NCBI GenBank assembly: GCA_023136155.1
Contig: JAGLRT010000036.1
Location: 1-24,632 of the forward strand
Direction of reading: 5' to 3'
Source: Methanosarcinales archaeon
GTDB taxonomy: Archaea; Halobacteriota; Methanosarcinia; Methanosarcinales; Methanocomedenaceae
Length of the DNA stretch: 24,632 nucleotides
In this document: positions 1 through 7,033 of the stretch, in pieces
How positions within the stretch are numbered: the stretch's first letter is position 1
Layout: every line of letters begins with the position of its first letter
Notes under the pieces: generated by a model
The model's input: only the letters and a program-made list of their open reading frames with translations
Told to the model about the DNA's origin: nothing
Database searches by the model: none
Made by a program: the position numbers and the translations under genes

Positions 1-202
1 AAGAAATTTTGGAAATAACATTGCATCTAACGTTTCGCGGATATGAGAAGTTGTGAAAGCTATTCAAAGGATGCACAATCACCCATCGTCTTCAGTCACG
101 AACCCTGCACGCCGCTACGCTCTGTACAGGGCATCTTTTCCGGGTACATGGGTTTCAAAATTAAGAATGTGGCACAAAAAATAAAAAAACAACTGACTCA
201 TA
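1..202. other. Left-edge non-coding stretch with an imperfect hairpin
   Basis: I see no credible gene here. The most structured part is 81-153, described as a separate entry. Copy one of an 11-bp direct repeat (AAGGATGCACA) lies at 67-77. The stretch immediately before the end of the DUF2283-like gene is A-rich. It could be the edge of a decayed mobile element, but the window starts too close to tell. Confidence 0.4.
81..153. repeat. Nested imperfect inverted repeat (possible structured RNA or element end)
   Basis: The outer arms ACCCAT (81-86) and ATGGGT (148-153) are perfectly complementary. The inner arms CCCTGCAC (103-110) and GTACAGGG (124-131) pair at 7 of 8 positions. The 13-nt apex (111-123) is GC-rich, unlike the AT-rich flanks. 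There is no T-run directly after it in either direction, so a terminator is not the obvious explanation. A folded non-coding RNA, a REP-like sequence or a transposon end are all possible; I recognise none of them. Confidence 0.35.
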
Positions 203-577
203 TCAACAGGTAACTGCCATTCCCTGCGTTCTTGTTGGGAGGCCCATTGAATTTAATGTAAGCGCTTCTAAACATTTATTAATTAATCTATTTCTTTTAA
301 TTATCTCAATTTTCATTTTCACTTCTACATTTTTTTCGTTTACATCTAGTGTCGCTTCAAAATCATTGATTTTTAGAAGTTCTTTTTTGGAAGACGAAAA
401 TCTTTTAGACGCATCTAGAATTTCAATACCAGTAATGTAATTTTTATCATCAAAATCAACAATAATTCCATCTAAATCGATGGAAAAGTTATAGTTATTA
501 TTAATCTCCCCATAAAAGAAGATACTATCATTCTGGAAGTCGTAATCACATTTATTTCCTTTCGACTTATATACCAT
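203..577 (-). CDS. DUF2283-like small protein, possible antitoxin partner
   Basis: The protein is 124 aa. Its middle (about residues 10-60) has the DUF2283 pattern: a short stretch with YDFQNDSIFFYG, then SIDLDGIIVDFDD, then ITGIEILDASKRF. DUF2283 proteins are usually shorter and of unknown biochemistry, so the tail from about residue 60 is an extension. I chose the start at 577 because AAAGGTGG lies 7 nt upstream of that ATG; an in-frame upstream start at 607 would overlap the preceding gene more and lacks this site. The gene overlaps the end of the 567-905 gene by 11 nt, which indicates translational coupling. DUF2283 genes are often predicted as partners of small DUF4258-type proteins in candidate toxin-antitoxin pairs, so that role is inferred from context. 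Base composition is much more AT-rich than the metabolic genes to the right. Confidence 0.6.
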   Translation of the reverse strand: MVYKSKGNKCDYDFQNDSIFFYGEINNNYNFSIDLDGIIVDFDDKNYITGIEILDASKRFSSSKKELLKINDFEATLDVNEKNVEVKMKIEIIKRNRLINKCLEALTLNSMGLPTRTQGMAVTC

Positions 578-905
578 CTTTACGCCACCTTTTCTCAGAT
601 TTCTCAATAAATAAAGTCACTAATTTCATAGTTAATGATTTACTAGTATTTATACTAATAATTATTGTTAGATCAAAATCACTGCTTAATTCATACCCAA
701 TTTTAAATTTTTGGTCGTCTTGTTTTATTATCGTAACTGGCTTTTCAGTAACAATTTTTGTTTTGATTTCATTTATAGTTAAAGGTATTTGTTGTTGACG
801 CTGATTATATCTTGTCTCGAAGTGCCCTTCCGTGTGTATATCACTTATATTAATTTTTGGTATACAAGCCAAAACATAGTCTATATCCAAATCCCAAACA
901 TCCAA
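567..905 (-). CDS. Small protein preceding the DUF2283 gene; DUF4258-like toxin candidate
   Basis: The product is about 112 aa, cytoplasmic, with no membrane segment. Residues 28-40 read GHFETRYNQRQQQ, reminiscent of the H-x2-x-R-x3-R opening of DUF4258-type domains. Beta-strand-like stretches follow (PVTIIKQ, FKIGYEL, LTIIISIN, MKLVTLFI), as in small RNase-fold toxins. This is a weak fold-level resemblance and not a firm family call. An in-frame TAG lies directly before the TTG at 905, so the start is either that TTG or one of two later in-frame TTG codons (890, 872). No ribosome-binding site is visible. A TATA-like AT stretch on the minus strand near 937-947 would give a leaderless message. 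The gene runs into the DUF2283-like gene with overlap, so the two form one operon. Confidence 0.45.
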   Translation of the reverse strand: MDVWDLDIDYVLACIPKINISDIHTEGHFETRYNQRQQQIPLTINEIKTKIVTEKPVTIIKQDDQKFKIGYELSSDFDLTIIISINTSKSLTMKLVTLFIEKSEKRWRKDGI

Positions 906-936
906 CTATTTTGTGGTGAATACTAACTACTAATAA

Positions 937-947
937 TATTTAAAACT
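937..947 (-). promoter_or_regulatory. Candidate TATA box for the DUF2283 cassette
   Basis: On the minus strand the stretch reads roughly TTTTAAATATT, about 32-42 nt before the TTG start at 905. That spacing fits archaeal transcription starting within a few bases of the start codon. The surrounding sequence is all AT-rich, so the call is weak. Confidence 0.3.
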
Positions 948-976
948 ACTTAAAAATTAATATTGTATTAAAGTTG

Positions 977-993
977 CCGTTGCATTACAACGG
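977..993. repeat. Perfect 6-bp-stem palindrome upstream of the DUF2283 cassette
   Basis: CCGTTG (977-982) and CAACGG (988-993) are exact inverted copies around CATTA. The element lies about 30 nt upstream of the candidate TATA box of the minus-strand cassette. Autoregulated toxin-antitoxin operons often have palindromic operators near the promoter, so an operator is possible; this is inference only. Confidence 0.35.
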
Positions 994-1062
994 TTGAAAA
1001 AGGGTGCCTTAATAAGTGAAGATTTAAGGATGCACATGATAGCCATTCTCGCAAATAACTAT

Positions 1063-1083
1063 CTCCGTACTAATAGTACGGAG
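1063..1083. repeat. Perfect 9-bp-stem hairpin
   Basis: CTCCGTACT (1063-1071) and AGTACGGAG (1075-1083) are exact inverted copies separated by AAT. The tight triloop and perfect stem are well beyond local background. A short T-rich, not pure T, stretch follows on the plus strand. It could be a terminator for a transcript from the left, an element end, or a protein-binding palindrome. Confidence 0.5.
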
Positions 1084-1234
1084 TCTTACTACACTTAAAT
1101 AAATCGATTTGTTGCTTTGAATCCTGTTTAATGGTTATTTATCAGAGAACCAGCAAAACATGAAATTATTTTCGTTCCTTTAATGCTGGTAGCTCTTGCA
1201 TACTAATCCAATCATACTACACACCATCCTCCAA

Positions 1235-1385
1235 GATCTTAGCTCACGGCCCATGCTCCTCATCCCCAGGTCATCCCGGTAGCCAGCAGCTCTTAACCTG
1301 AAAAATATTTCACTTCCCGTCCCGGAGGGCTTGCCTGGGCAGCGTCCAGGTCCATGCCTGGTCTGCGGCAGGTGCCGTTGAGAAT
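1235..1385. other. GC-rich non-coding island of unknown nature
   Basis: The stretch is conspicuously richer in G and C than either flank. It contains several small complementary motifs (CCTGG/CCAGG at 1334-1360, CGGC/GCCG near 1365-1378), suggesting folding potential. No frame reads as a recognisable protein: the minus-strand reading has to change frame near 1310. I could not match it to RNase P RNA, SRP RNA, a tRNA or a group II intron domain by eye. A structured RNA or a fragment of a decayed gene or element remain open. Confidence 0.3.
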
Positions 1386-1530
1386 TCCTAAAATAATCAA
1401 TATATTTACTTACCATATTATACAATGTAAAATCTGGCAAATATTCGATTTCCCACAACAACGCAAATAAATTAGATAAGTAAACAGTAAAACACAAAAA
1501 CTATTTCACATAATCTGCCTATAACAAATC

Positions 1531-2082
1531 ATGCTTTATGTTGAAGAACTCTGTGGGATAGTAGAGGTCATGGGAGTAGCATCGGATGATGAGATTACAG
1601 TGGTAGTACAGGAACTGGCATATATGAGAAATGAAGATATGCCCAAACCCGATGACCTGCAGGACCTTATCAAGTTAGCCTTAAAATCACACTGGCTCGA
1701 AACTGTATCCCAGACAGCCGTATGTAACGGTCCTAAAGGAAAAATAATCTATATTGCCGGACCATCTGCCTTTGGCCAGATACCTGCCGAGTTAAGTGAA
1801 ATTATGGATATTATTGAATTTGAAGGGTGTCGGTCCATAGATTGGGAGATTGTTGCATCCAGGATCACTTCAAACCTTTCACTACAAGTGGAACGGCTGG
1901 AGATAATGGTAGAAGACACAGCCGATGGCACGGTTAAGCTTGATACAGCGGAAGCACAGTACAGTGAACTTTTCAATGTGTATTATGATTATGATTTTTG
2001 GCTGCCCGATGGTCTGTCGGAAATAGGTGCTGCTCTGGAAAAGGTCAGCTCAAGGTTGAATGTAATTAAAGAAAGTGAATAG
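1531..2082 (+). CDS. Uncharacterised 183-aa protein at the head of the ior operon
   Basis: I do not recognise a characterised function. The protein is acidic, has no signal peptide or membrane segment and no obvious catalytic or metal-binding motif. An N-terminal helical part (residues 1-55, with ELCGIVEVMG and VVVQELAYMRNED) is followed by IIYIAGPSAFGQIP (about 72-85) and a C-terminal helical part ending near YYDYDFWLPDG. From memory the layout resembles an uncharacterised haloarchaeal family (DUF7109) whose members have a similar GP-x-AFP segment and W-x-P tail; this was not checked. It ends 40 nt before iorA on the same strand, so it is probably co-transcribed and may be linked to 2-oxoacid metabolism. 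The ATG at 1531 has no clear ribosome-binding site; another in-frame ATG is at 1570. Confidence 0.7.
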   Translation: MLYVEELCGIVEVMGVASDDEITVVVQELAYMRNEDMPKPDDLQDLIKLALKSHWLETVSQTAVCNGPKGKIIYIAGPSAFGQIPAELSEIMDIIEFEGCRSIDWEIVASRITSNLSLQVERLEIMVEDTADGTVKLDTAEAQYSELFNVYYDYDFWLPDGLSEIGAALEKVSSRLNVIKESE

Positions 2083-2111
2083 TGAATAGAAGGGTGAATA
2101 GATAATAGACC

Positions 2112-2116
2112 GAGGT
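2112..2116 (+). promoter_or_regulatory. Ribosome-binding site that fixes the TTG start of iorA
   Basis: GAGGT lies 6 nt before a TTG at 2123. The protein read from that TTG begins directly with the conserved N-terminal segment, and no in-frame ATG occurs nearby, so TTG initiation is well supported. Confidence 0.65.
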
Positions 2117-2122
2117 ATATAA

Positions 2123-3934
2123 TTGTCAGATAATAATGTTCGCTACCTGTTAGGCAATAATGCAATCGCATTAGCCATAAATGAATGTAATACCGATGTA
2201 GTGGCAGGCTACCCCGGAACCCCGTCATCCGAGATTATCGAATACCTGGCCCGGATGAAACCAAAAGGTCACATTGAATGGTCAGTCAATGAGAAAGTTG
2301 CCATGGAAGTTGCCATTGGTGCATCATGGACCGGCGGGCGCAGTGTAGCTACCATGAAACATGTTGGCCTGAATGTGGCATCTGACCCGTTCATGACGCT
2401 TGCATATGCTGGCGTCAAGGGAGGCATGGTCGTAATATCTGGCGATGACCCTGGCTGCCATTCGTCCCAAAACGAGCAGGATAGCCGCCGGTATGCTGCA
2501 TTTGCGCAGGTCCCATGCCTTGACCCGGCCACACCCCAGGAAGCCTACGATATGGTAGCTTTCGCATTTGAATTTTCTGAAATGTTTGAAACCCCTGTTG
2601 TCTTTCGGCCCACTACGAGAATATGCCATGGTAAGTCAGATATCAGGTTGCAGACCCTGGCGCCAACTGAGCATGATATCGGATTTGAGAAAAATCCCCC
2701 GCGCTGGGTAATGCTGCCAGTCCATGCAAGAGTGCGCCATCGGGTTTTGATTGACAAACAGGAAGAGATGGCATCAGCCCTTGAAACCTCACAATGGAAC
2801 CGATTGGAAATGGTGGAAGGTGCAACTTTAGGTATTATTGCATCGGGTGTGGCATCGGTATATGCACAGGAAGCCATTGACAGGCTCGGAGTCAAAGCAT
2901 CATACCTTAAGATTGGTGCATACCCCGCACCAACCAGGCTTATAAGGGAACTGGCAGGTTCAGTGGAGAAGATACTTGTTATTGAGGAACTGGAACCAGT
3001 GGTTGAAGATATTGTCAGGATAATTACGGCAGGAATGGACATTGAGATACATGGTAAAGATGTCATACCAGGATACGGCGAACTGAACCTGGGGTCAGTT
3101 GAACCTGCAGTTGCTGATGCGGCCGGTTTGGATTACACTGCTTATACAGCTCCGGGAACTGATATTGAACTCCCGAGCCGCCCTCCGGTAATGTGTCCGG
3201 GCTGCCCTCACAGAGGCTCCTACTATGCAATGAAAAAAGCCTTTGGTAAGGATGCCATATTCCCTGGTGATATCGGGTGTTATACACTTGGAATCCAGAT
3301 GGGTACGATGGATACTTGCCTGTGCATGGGTGCAAGTATTACAACCAGCGCAGGGATTTACCATGCGGGCGAGACTAAACCCATCTGCTGTTCTATCGGG
3401 GACTCTACATTTTTACATACCGGAATTCCGGGGCTGCTGAATGCTGTTTATAACAGCGCAGATATTACTGTAACTATACTGGATAACAGAACCACTGCCA
3501 TGACCGGGCACCAGCCTAATCCCAGCACTGGACTGACAGTACGGGGCGATGCCACTTTTATGGTGTCATTGGAGGATATTGCACTGGCATGCGGTGTGGA
3601 ATTGGTCCTGACCACTGACCCATTTGACATCGCAACTACCATTGATACATTCAAACAGGCAAAAGAGCATAAAGGAACTTCAGTGGTCATTTCAAAACAG
3701 GAATGCATAATTACTGCCCGTAGAAGGGGAATCAAGCTTACGCCTTTTGGAGTGGACAGGGATGAATGCCGTGGCTGTAAAGCCTGTATCAAGTTCGGTT
3801 GTCCAGCCATTGAATTCGAACCGCCTGAGGTTGAAGGTGAAAAAGGTCATTCAAGGATTGGTAACCTGTGCATCGGATGTGGAGTATGTGCGCAGGTCTG
3901 TCCATTTAATGCCATAAGTGAGGTGGAGACATGA
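2123..3934 (+). CDS. iorA: Indolepyruvate:ferredoxin oxidoreductase, alpha subunit
   Basis: IorA with IorB oxidatively decarboxylates aryl pyruvates (from Trp, Phe, Tyr transamination) to aryl-acetyl-CoA and reduces ferredoxin; in methanogens it may also run in reverse for aromatic amino-acid synthesis. The 603-aa protein has the expected order: N-terminal pyrimidine-type domain with GYPGTPSSE (29-37), MCPGCPHRG (357-365), a thiamine-diphosphate motif starting GDS at 426-428 and ending with N455, and a C-terminal ferredoxin domain. The latter holds two [4Fe-4S] motifs: C549-x2-C-x2-C-x4-C-P and C583-x2-C-x2-C-x3-C-P. Length matches the family. Translation starts at TTG with GAGGT upstream. 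The stop overlaps the iorB start (ATGA), so the two subunits are translationally coupled. Confidence 0.95.
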   Translation: MSDNNVRYLLGNNAIALAINECNTDVVAGYPGTPSSEIIEYLARMKPKGHIEWSVNEKVAMEVAIGASWTGGRSVATMKHVGLNVASDPFMTLAYAGVKGGMVVISGDDPGCHSSQNEQDSRRYAAFAQVPCLDPATPQEAYDMVAFAFEFSEMFETPVVFRPTTRICHGKSDIRLQTLAPTEHDIGFEKNPPRWVMLPVHARVRHRVLIDKQEEMASALETSQWNRLEMVEGATLGIIASGVASVYAQEAIDRLGVKASYLKIGAYPAPTRLIRELAGSVEKILVIEELEPVVEDIVRIITAGMDIEIHGKDVIPGYGELNLGSVEPAVADAAGLDYTAYTAPGTDIELPSRPPVMCPGCPHRGSYYAMKKAFGKDAIFPGDIGCYTLGIQMGTMDTCLCMGASITTSAGIYHAGETKPICCSIGDSTFLHTGIPGLLNAVYNSADITVTILDNRTTAMTGHQPNPSTGLTVRGDATFMVSLEDIALACGVELVLTTDPFDIATTIDTFKQAKEHKGTSVVISKQECIITARRRGIKLTPFGVDRDECRGCKACIKFGCPAIEFEPPEVEGEKGHSRIGNLCIGCGVCAQVCPFNAISEVET

Positions 3935-4521
3935 CCGAGTTTGACCTTGTTATTGTAGGTGTGGGTGGTCAGGGTGCCATATTGGCATCTGATATTGTGG
4001 GTAAGGCTGCTGTAAATGCAGGTTTTCCGGTCATGGCCGCTGAAACTCATGGTATGGCCCAGCGCGGTGGTTCGGTGGAGAATCATGTAAGACTGGATTG
4101 CAGGTATGGCTCACTGATACCCAGGGGCAGAGCCGATGCAGTGCTGGCCCTTGAACCCGCAGAAGCGTTGAGGACTGTGGATTACCTGTCGCCCAATGGT
4201 GTAGCAGTGGTAAACACTAACCCTTTATTGCCGATTACTGTGCTTTCAGGCAGTGCTGGGTATCCTGCTGTTGATGATATGCTGTCAGAACTTGAAGGAC
4301 GGTGTAAACGGCTGGTTGCAGTGGATGCAGATTCACTTGCCGTCCAGGCAGGACATCCCCTGACCGCAAATGTTGTAATGATTGGTGCAGTTTCAAGTTT
4401 TTTGCCTCTTGATGTGGAAAGTCTTGAAGAGAGTATAAGCAGCCTCGTCCCGCCAAAAACCGTGGATGTTAACTTAGCGGCATTCAGGCTGGGAAGGAAA
4501 ACTGCAGGCACTACCGATTGA
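3931..4521 (+). CDS. iorB: Indolepyruvate:ferredoxin oxidoreductase, beta subunit
   Basis: This is the small partner of IorA. The 196-aa protein begins with the gamma/beta-domain signature of 2-oxoacid:ferredoxin oxidoreductases: VGVGGQGAILASDIVGKAA (about residues 9-27), then AETHGMAQRGGSVENHVR (37-54). A conserved middle follows with ADAVLALEPAEALR. Length is typical of archaeal IorB. The ATG overlaps the iorA stop codon by 4 nt, the usual arrangement for this obligate complex. An 86-nt gap with its own ribosome-binding site separates it from thrC. Confidence 0.94.
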   Translation: MTEFDLVIVGVGGQGAILASDIVGKAAVNAGFPVMAAETHGMAQRGGSVENHVRLDCRYGSLIPRGRADAVLALEPAEALRTVDYLSPNGVAVVNTNPLLPITVLSGSAGYPAVDDMLSELEGRCKRLVAVDADSLAVQAGHPLTANVVMIGAVSSFLPLDVESLEESISSLVPPKTVDVNLAAFRLGRKTAGTTD

Positions 4522-4607
4522 ATAAAGTTAAGTAATTCCAATCTATTGAGATATCATAAATTTGAACATACAAACAATCATCATATTCACCCAACCGGAG
4601 AGTCAAG

Positions 4608-5816
4608 ATGTACACCCAGAAATGTATCCAGTGCAATGCCCAATACACCCCTGAAGAAGTATTATATACCTGTCCTAAGTGCAGTGGTTTACTTGAGATA
4701 ATCTATGACTGGTCCGGCCAGTCGATCAGCAGGAAAGACTTTGAAGGCATACCTTTGTCATTATGGAAATACAAAGCACTCCTGCCTGTTGAGCGGGAAC
4801 CAGTGACCACTAATGAGGGTGGTACACCACTGTACAAGTGTGAACGCCTTGGCGAATCTTTTGGAACCGGAACATTTTATGTGAAGCATGAAGGATTAAA
4901 TCCTACAGGCAGTTTCAAGGACCGCGGTATGACCGTAGGTGTGTCCAAGGCACTGGAGTTGGGGATGAAAACAGTTGCATGTGCATCAACTGGCAATACC
5001 TCGGCCTCACTGGCTATATACGGTGCCAAAGCAGGCATTCCTGTAGTGGTATTACTGCCAGCTGGTAAGGTTGCCATGGGTAAGGTGGCCCAGGCCATGA
5101 TGCACGGTGCCAAAGTGCTGAGCATTAAAGGTAACTTCGATGATGCCCTGAAACTTGTAAGGGATCTGTGTGATCACGAAGGGTTCTACTTGCTGAACTC
5201 GATAAATCCATACCGGCTTGAGGGGCAAAAGACCATTGCCTTTGAAATAGTGGACCAGATGGGCTGGGAAGTCCCTGACAGAGTGGTTTTGCCGGTAGGC
5301 AATGCTGGTAACATTACAGCCATCTACAAAGGATTCAAGGAATTCTATGAACTGGGCCTGACAGATAAAATACCAAAGATGACAGGTATACAGGCTGAAG
5401 GGGCGTGTCCGGTTGTGAAAGCGTTCAAGCAGAAATTGAATGATATCGTACCTGAATCTAATCCAGAGACCATAGCCACTGCTATCAGGATTGGCGACCC
5501 GGTCAATGCAATAAAGGCATTGAGGGCCATTTATCAATCAGGCGGACTGGCAGAGTCGGTATCTGATGAAGAAATTGTGGCAGCCCAGAAAGATCTGGCA
5601 CGGATAGAAGGTATTGGCGTAGAACCAGCAAGTGCATCTTCAGTGGCAGGTTTCAGGAAACTGATTGGTATGGGTATCATTGAACCTGGTGAGACCGTGG
5701 TTTGCATTACCACCGGACATCTGCTAAAGGATCCTGAAGAGGTATTGAGTATATGTGAAAAGCCTATTGAAGTGGAAGCTACTGCGGAGTCTGTGCGTAA
5801 GGCTGTATTTTCATAA
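4608..5816 (+). CDS. thrC: Threonine synthase
   Basis: The enzyme converts O-phospho-L-homoserine to L-threonine with pyridoxal phosphate, in the cytoplasm. The 402-aa protein starts with a zinc-ribbon-like N-terminus (C6-x2-C9 and C22-x2-C25), common in archaeal and plant-type ThrC. The PLP lysine lies in NPTGSFKDRG (K104), with the phosphate-binding loop ASTGNTSAS (about 126-134) and a glycine-rich PVGNAGNI stretch near 229. All expected residues are present and the length is normal. The ATG has GGAG about 8 nt upstream. It follows iorB on the same strand with an 86-nt gap, so co-transcription is possible but not certain. Confidence 0.93.
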   Translation: MYTQKCIQCNAQYTPEEVLYTCPKCSGLLEIIYDWSGQSISRKDFEGIPLSLWKYKALLPVEREPVTTNEGGTPLYKCERLGESFGTGTFYVKHEGLNPTGSFKDRGMTVGVSKALELGMKTVACASTGNTSASLAIYGAKAGIPVVVLLPAGKVAMGKVAQAMMHGAKVLSIKGNFDDALKLVRDLCDHEGFYLLNSINPYRLEGQKTIAFEIVDQMGWEVPDRVVLPVGNAGNITAIYKGFKEFYELGLTDKIPKMTGIQAEGACPVVKAFKQKLNDIVPESNPETIATAIRIGDPVNAIKALRAIYQSGGLAESVSDEEIVAAQKDLARIEGIGVEPASASSVAGFRKLIGMGIIEPGETVVCITTGHLLKDPEEVLSICEKPIEVEATAESVRKAVFS

Positions 5817-6026
5817 TTTCATAGTACCAGGCATAAAGACTATTGAAGGATGTGCCGATGAGCGCATAACAGTAAAGAAGCAGGAACCTGAACAGTCACC
5901 TAAATTTTCATGTTGTATATCACATTCAAAGGCCTTGTGGTCAGTCGATACTTGAAAAGTGCCTGTAGTGTTGAAAATGTGCACATTCCTGTCCAGCAAA
6001 AAATGGCATAAGTTTTTAAAACTTTA

Positions 6027-6058
6027 AAAAGAAAAAAAGGTGAGACCAGAGATCTCAC
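6027..6058 (-). terminator. Hairpin plus T-run terminator of ftr
   Basis: On the minus strand GTGAGA and TCTCAC (6053-6058 and 6040-6045) form a 6-bp stem, directly followed by a run of Ts (6032-6038) and a further T-rich tract. The stop codon of ftr lies inside the upstream arm. The arrangement resembles an intrinsic terminator and would also insulate ftr from thrC on the opposite strand. Confidence 0.65.
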
Positions 6059-6951
6059 TTTACTATATCGTGCAGATTGAACTTGTACGGACCCAGGTTT
6101 CCACCAAAGTTGCCTGCTGATATCTTCTTGACACCGGGTATTTGTACCGCGGCCTTGATACCTGCCAGCATTGCTTCAGAAATGACATTTTCATCCAGTC
6201 CGTTGATAACGATCTCGTAGATGCCGTTCACATCAGATGGTACATTGCTGCCCTCAACCTTATCCTTGATACTGGGTGAGAACTTCTCATTGCTGGTTGC
6301 TTTCAGGAATGAGTAATTATTGGCTCCGACCTTTGAACCGCTGGCAACTATGCCGCCGGGGAAGGGTGTTATGACGCCTTCCACTTCGCTGATAGCATCA
6401 ACAGCAGCCTCGGCTGCAGCCAGTGCTGCCATCTGGTTTTCTGCCAGCATGAAGAAATTACCTCCTGCAATACCAGCCACTCCACCGATGCTATGCTCAG
6501 TGATAAAATCGCCTTCCATCATGGGGATTCTGTATGCTTTCCGGCCGCCCATTTCCAACTCAGACTCCATGCCATCGCCAAAGAACTTGAGTTTGAACCC
6601 TACATCAAACTGCTTTTCAGCGTCGGGTAGTCCGTTGTACATATGAGCGGTTGGTGCGGTCAATACGCACTGTCCCAGCCTGTTAAGCAATTGTTCATCA
6701 AGGCTCTTGAACCCGAAAGAACATATCTGTATGTACACGCCTGGCCTGCCATCGGGTGTTTCATCTCCGCCTACCACTTTTTCAATACCTGCTTCGGCCG
6801 GACATGCAATTACTGATGTTCCGAATCCTGTGGCCTCCCTAGCTGCTACAAGGGCCCAGCGCTCGGTGGCTCCGGTGATAAGTACCCTTGCAATCTTTAT
6901 AGGAAATGCTTCTGCATATGTGTCTTCTATTTCTACTCCATTTAATTCCAT
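6055..6951 (-). CDS. ftr: Formylmethanofuran:tetrahydromethanopterin formyltransferase
   Basis: Ftr moves the formyl group between formylmethanofuran and N5 of tetrahydromethanopterin. It is the second step of CO2-reducing methanogenesis and runs in reverse during methyl oxidation or methanotrophy. The 298-aa protein matches the family length and starts with the conserved MELNGVEIEDTYAEAF. Other family hallmarks are ATGFGTSVIACPAEAG, PDGRPGVYIQI and the glycine-rich C-terminus SAGNFGGNLGPYKFNLHDI. The start is supported by GAGGG 8 nt before the ATG. The gene stands alone with its own terminator. A TATA-like site near 6991-6998 lies about 40 nt upstream. Together with sepS it is the main evidence for a methanogen/methanotroph archaeon. 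Confidence 0.97.
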   Translation of the reverse strand: MELNGVEIEDTYAEAFPIKIARVLITGATERWALVAAREATGFGTSVIACPAEAGIEKVVGGDETPDGRPGVYIQICSFGFKSLDEQLLNRLGQCVLTAPTAHMYNGLPDAEKQFDVGFKLKFFGDGMESELEMGGRKAYRIPMMEGDFITEHSIGGVAGIAGGNFFMLAENQMAALAAAEAAVDAISEVEGVITPFPGGIVASGSKVGANNYSFLKATSNEKFSPSIKDKVEGSNVPSDVNGIYEIVINGLDENVISEAMLAGIKAAVQIPGVKKISAGNFGGNLGPYKFNLHDIVK

Positions 6952-6988
6952 AAAATATCCCTCGTGGTAACTGGTTTTACGGATGGCT

Positions 6989-6998
6989 ACATATACTC
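6989..6998. promoter_or_regulatory. TATA-like core between ftr and the divergent metallopeptidase gene
   Basis: ACATATACTC (minus: GAGTATATGT) lies about 40 nt from both divergent start codons. It is the only TATA-like core I see in this 82-nt gap. On the minus strand it is preceded by a purine-rich stretch that could serve as a BRE, so assignment to ftr is the better fit. Confidence 0.35.
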
Positions 6999-7033
6999 TT
7001 CGAAATTGATCGGTTTAATCAGGTTTGGGCATA

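Larger units (their letters stand above)
906..1530. other. 625-nt intergenic region with palindromes and a GC-rich island
   Basis: I find no supportable gene. A 105-codon open frame on the minus strand (1497-1180) is not convincing: no family resemblance, no ribosome-binding site, and its composition changes abruptly in the middle. Contents: the promoter side of the DUF2283 cassette, a palindrome at 977-993, copy two of the 11-bp repeat at 1026-1036, a perfect 9-bp-stem hairpin at 1063-1083, and a GC-rich island at about 1235-1385 inside otherwise AT-rich DNA. The last ~30 nt before 1531 presumably hold the promoter of the next gene, but no clear TATA box or Shine-Dalgarno site is visible. 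Confidence 0.5.

Noticed and set aside
1180..1497. 105-codon minus-strand open frame over the GC-rich island
   Set aside because: No family resemblance or ribosome-binding site; the sequence switches from AT-rich to GC-rich inside the frame and a plausible reading requires a frame change.
2068..2100. GTGAATAG-like short tandem repeats before iorA
   Set aside because: Three near copies within about 30 nt, too short and irregular to call a functional repeat; probably slippage-type low complexity.
6320..6646. Open frames antisense to ftr (also 6707-6970)
   Set aside because: They are shadows of ftr codon bias; the ftr protein is complete and unmistakable on the other strand.
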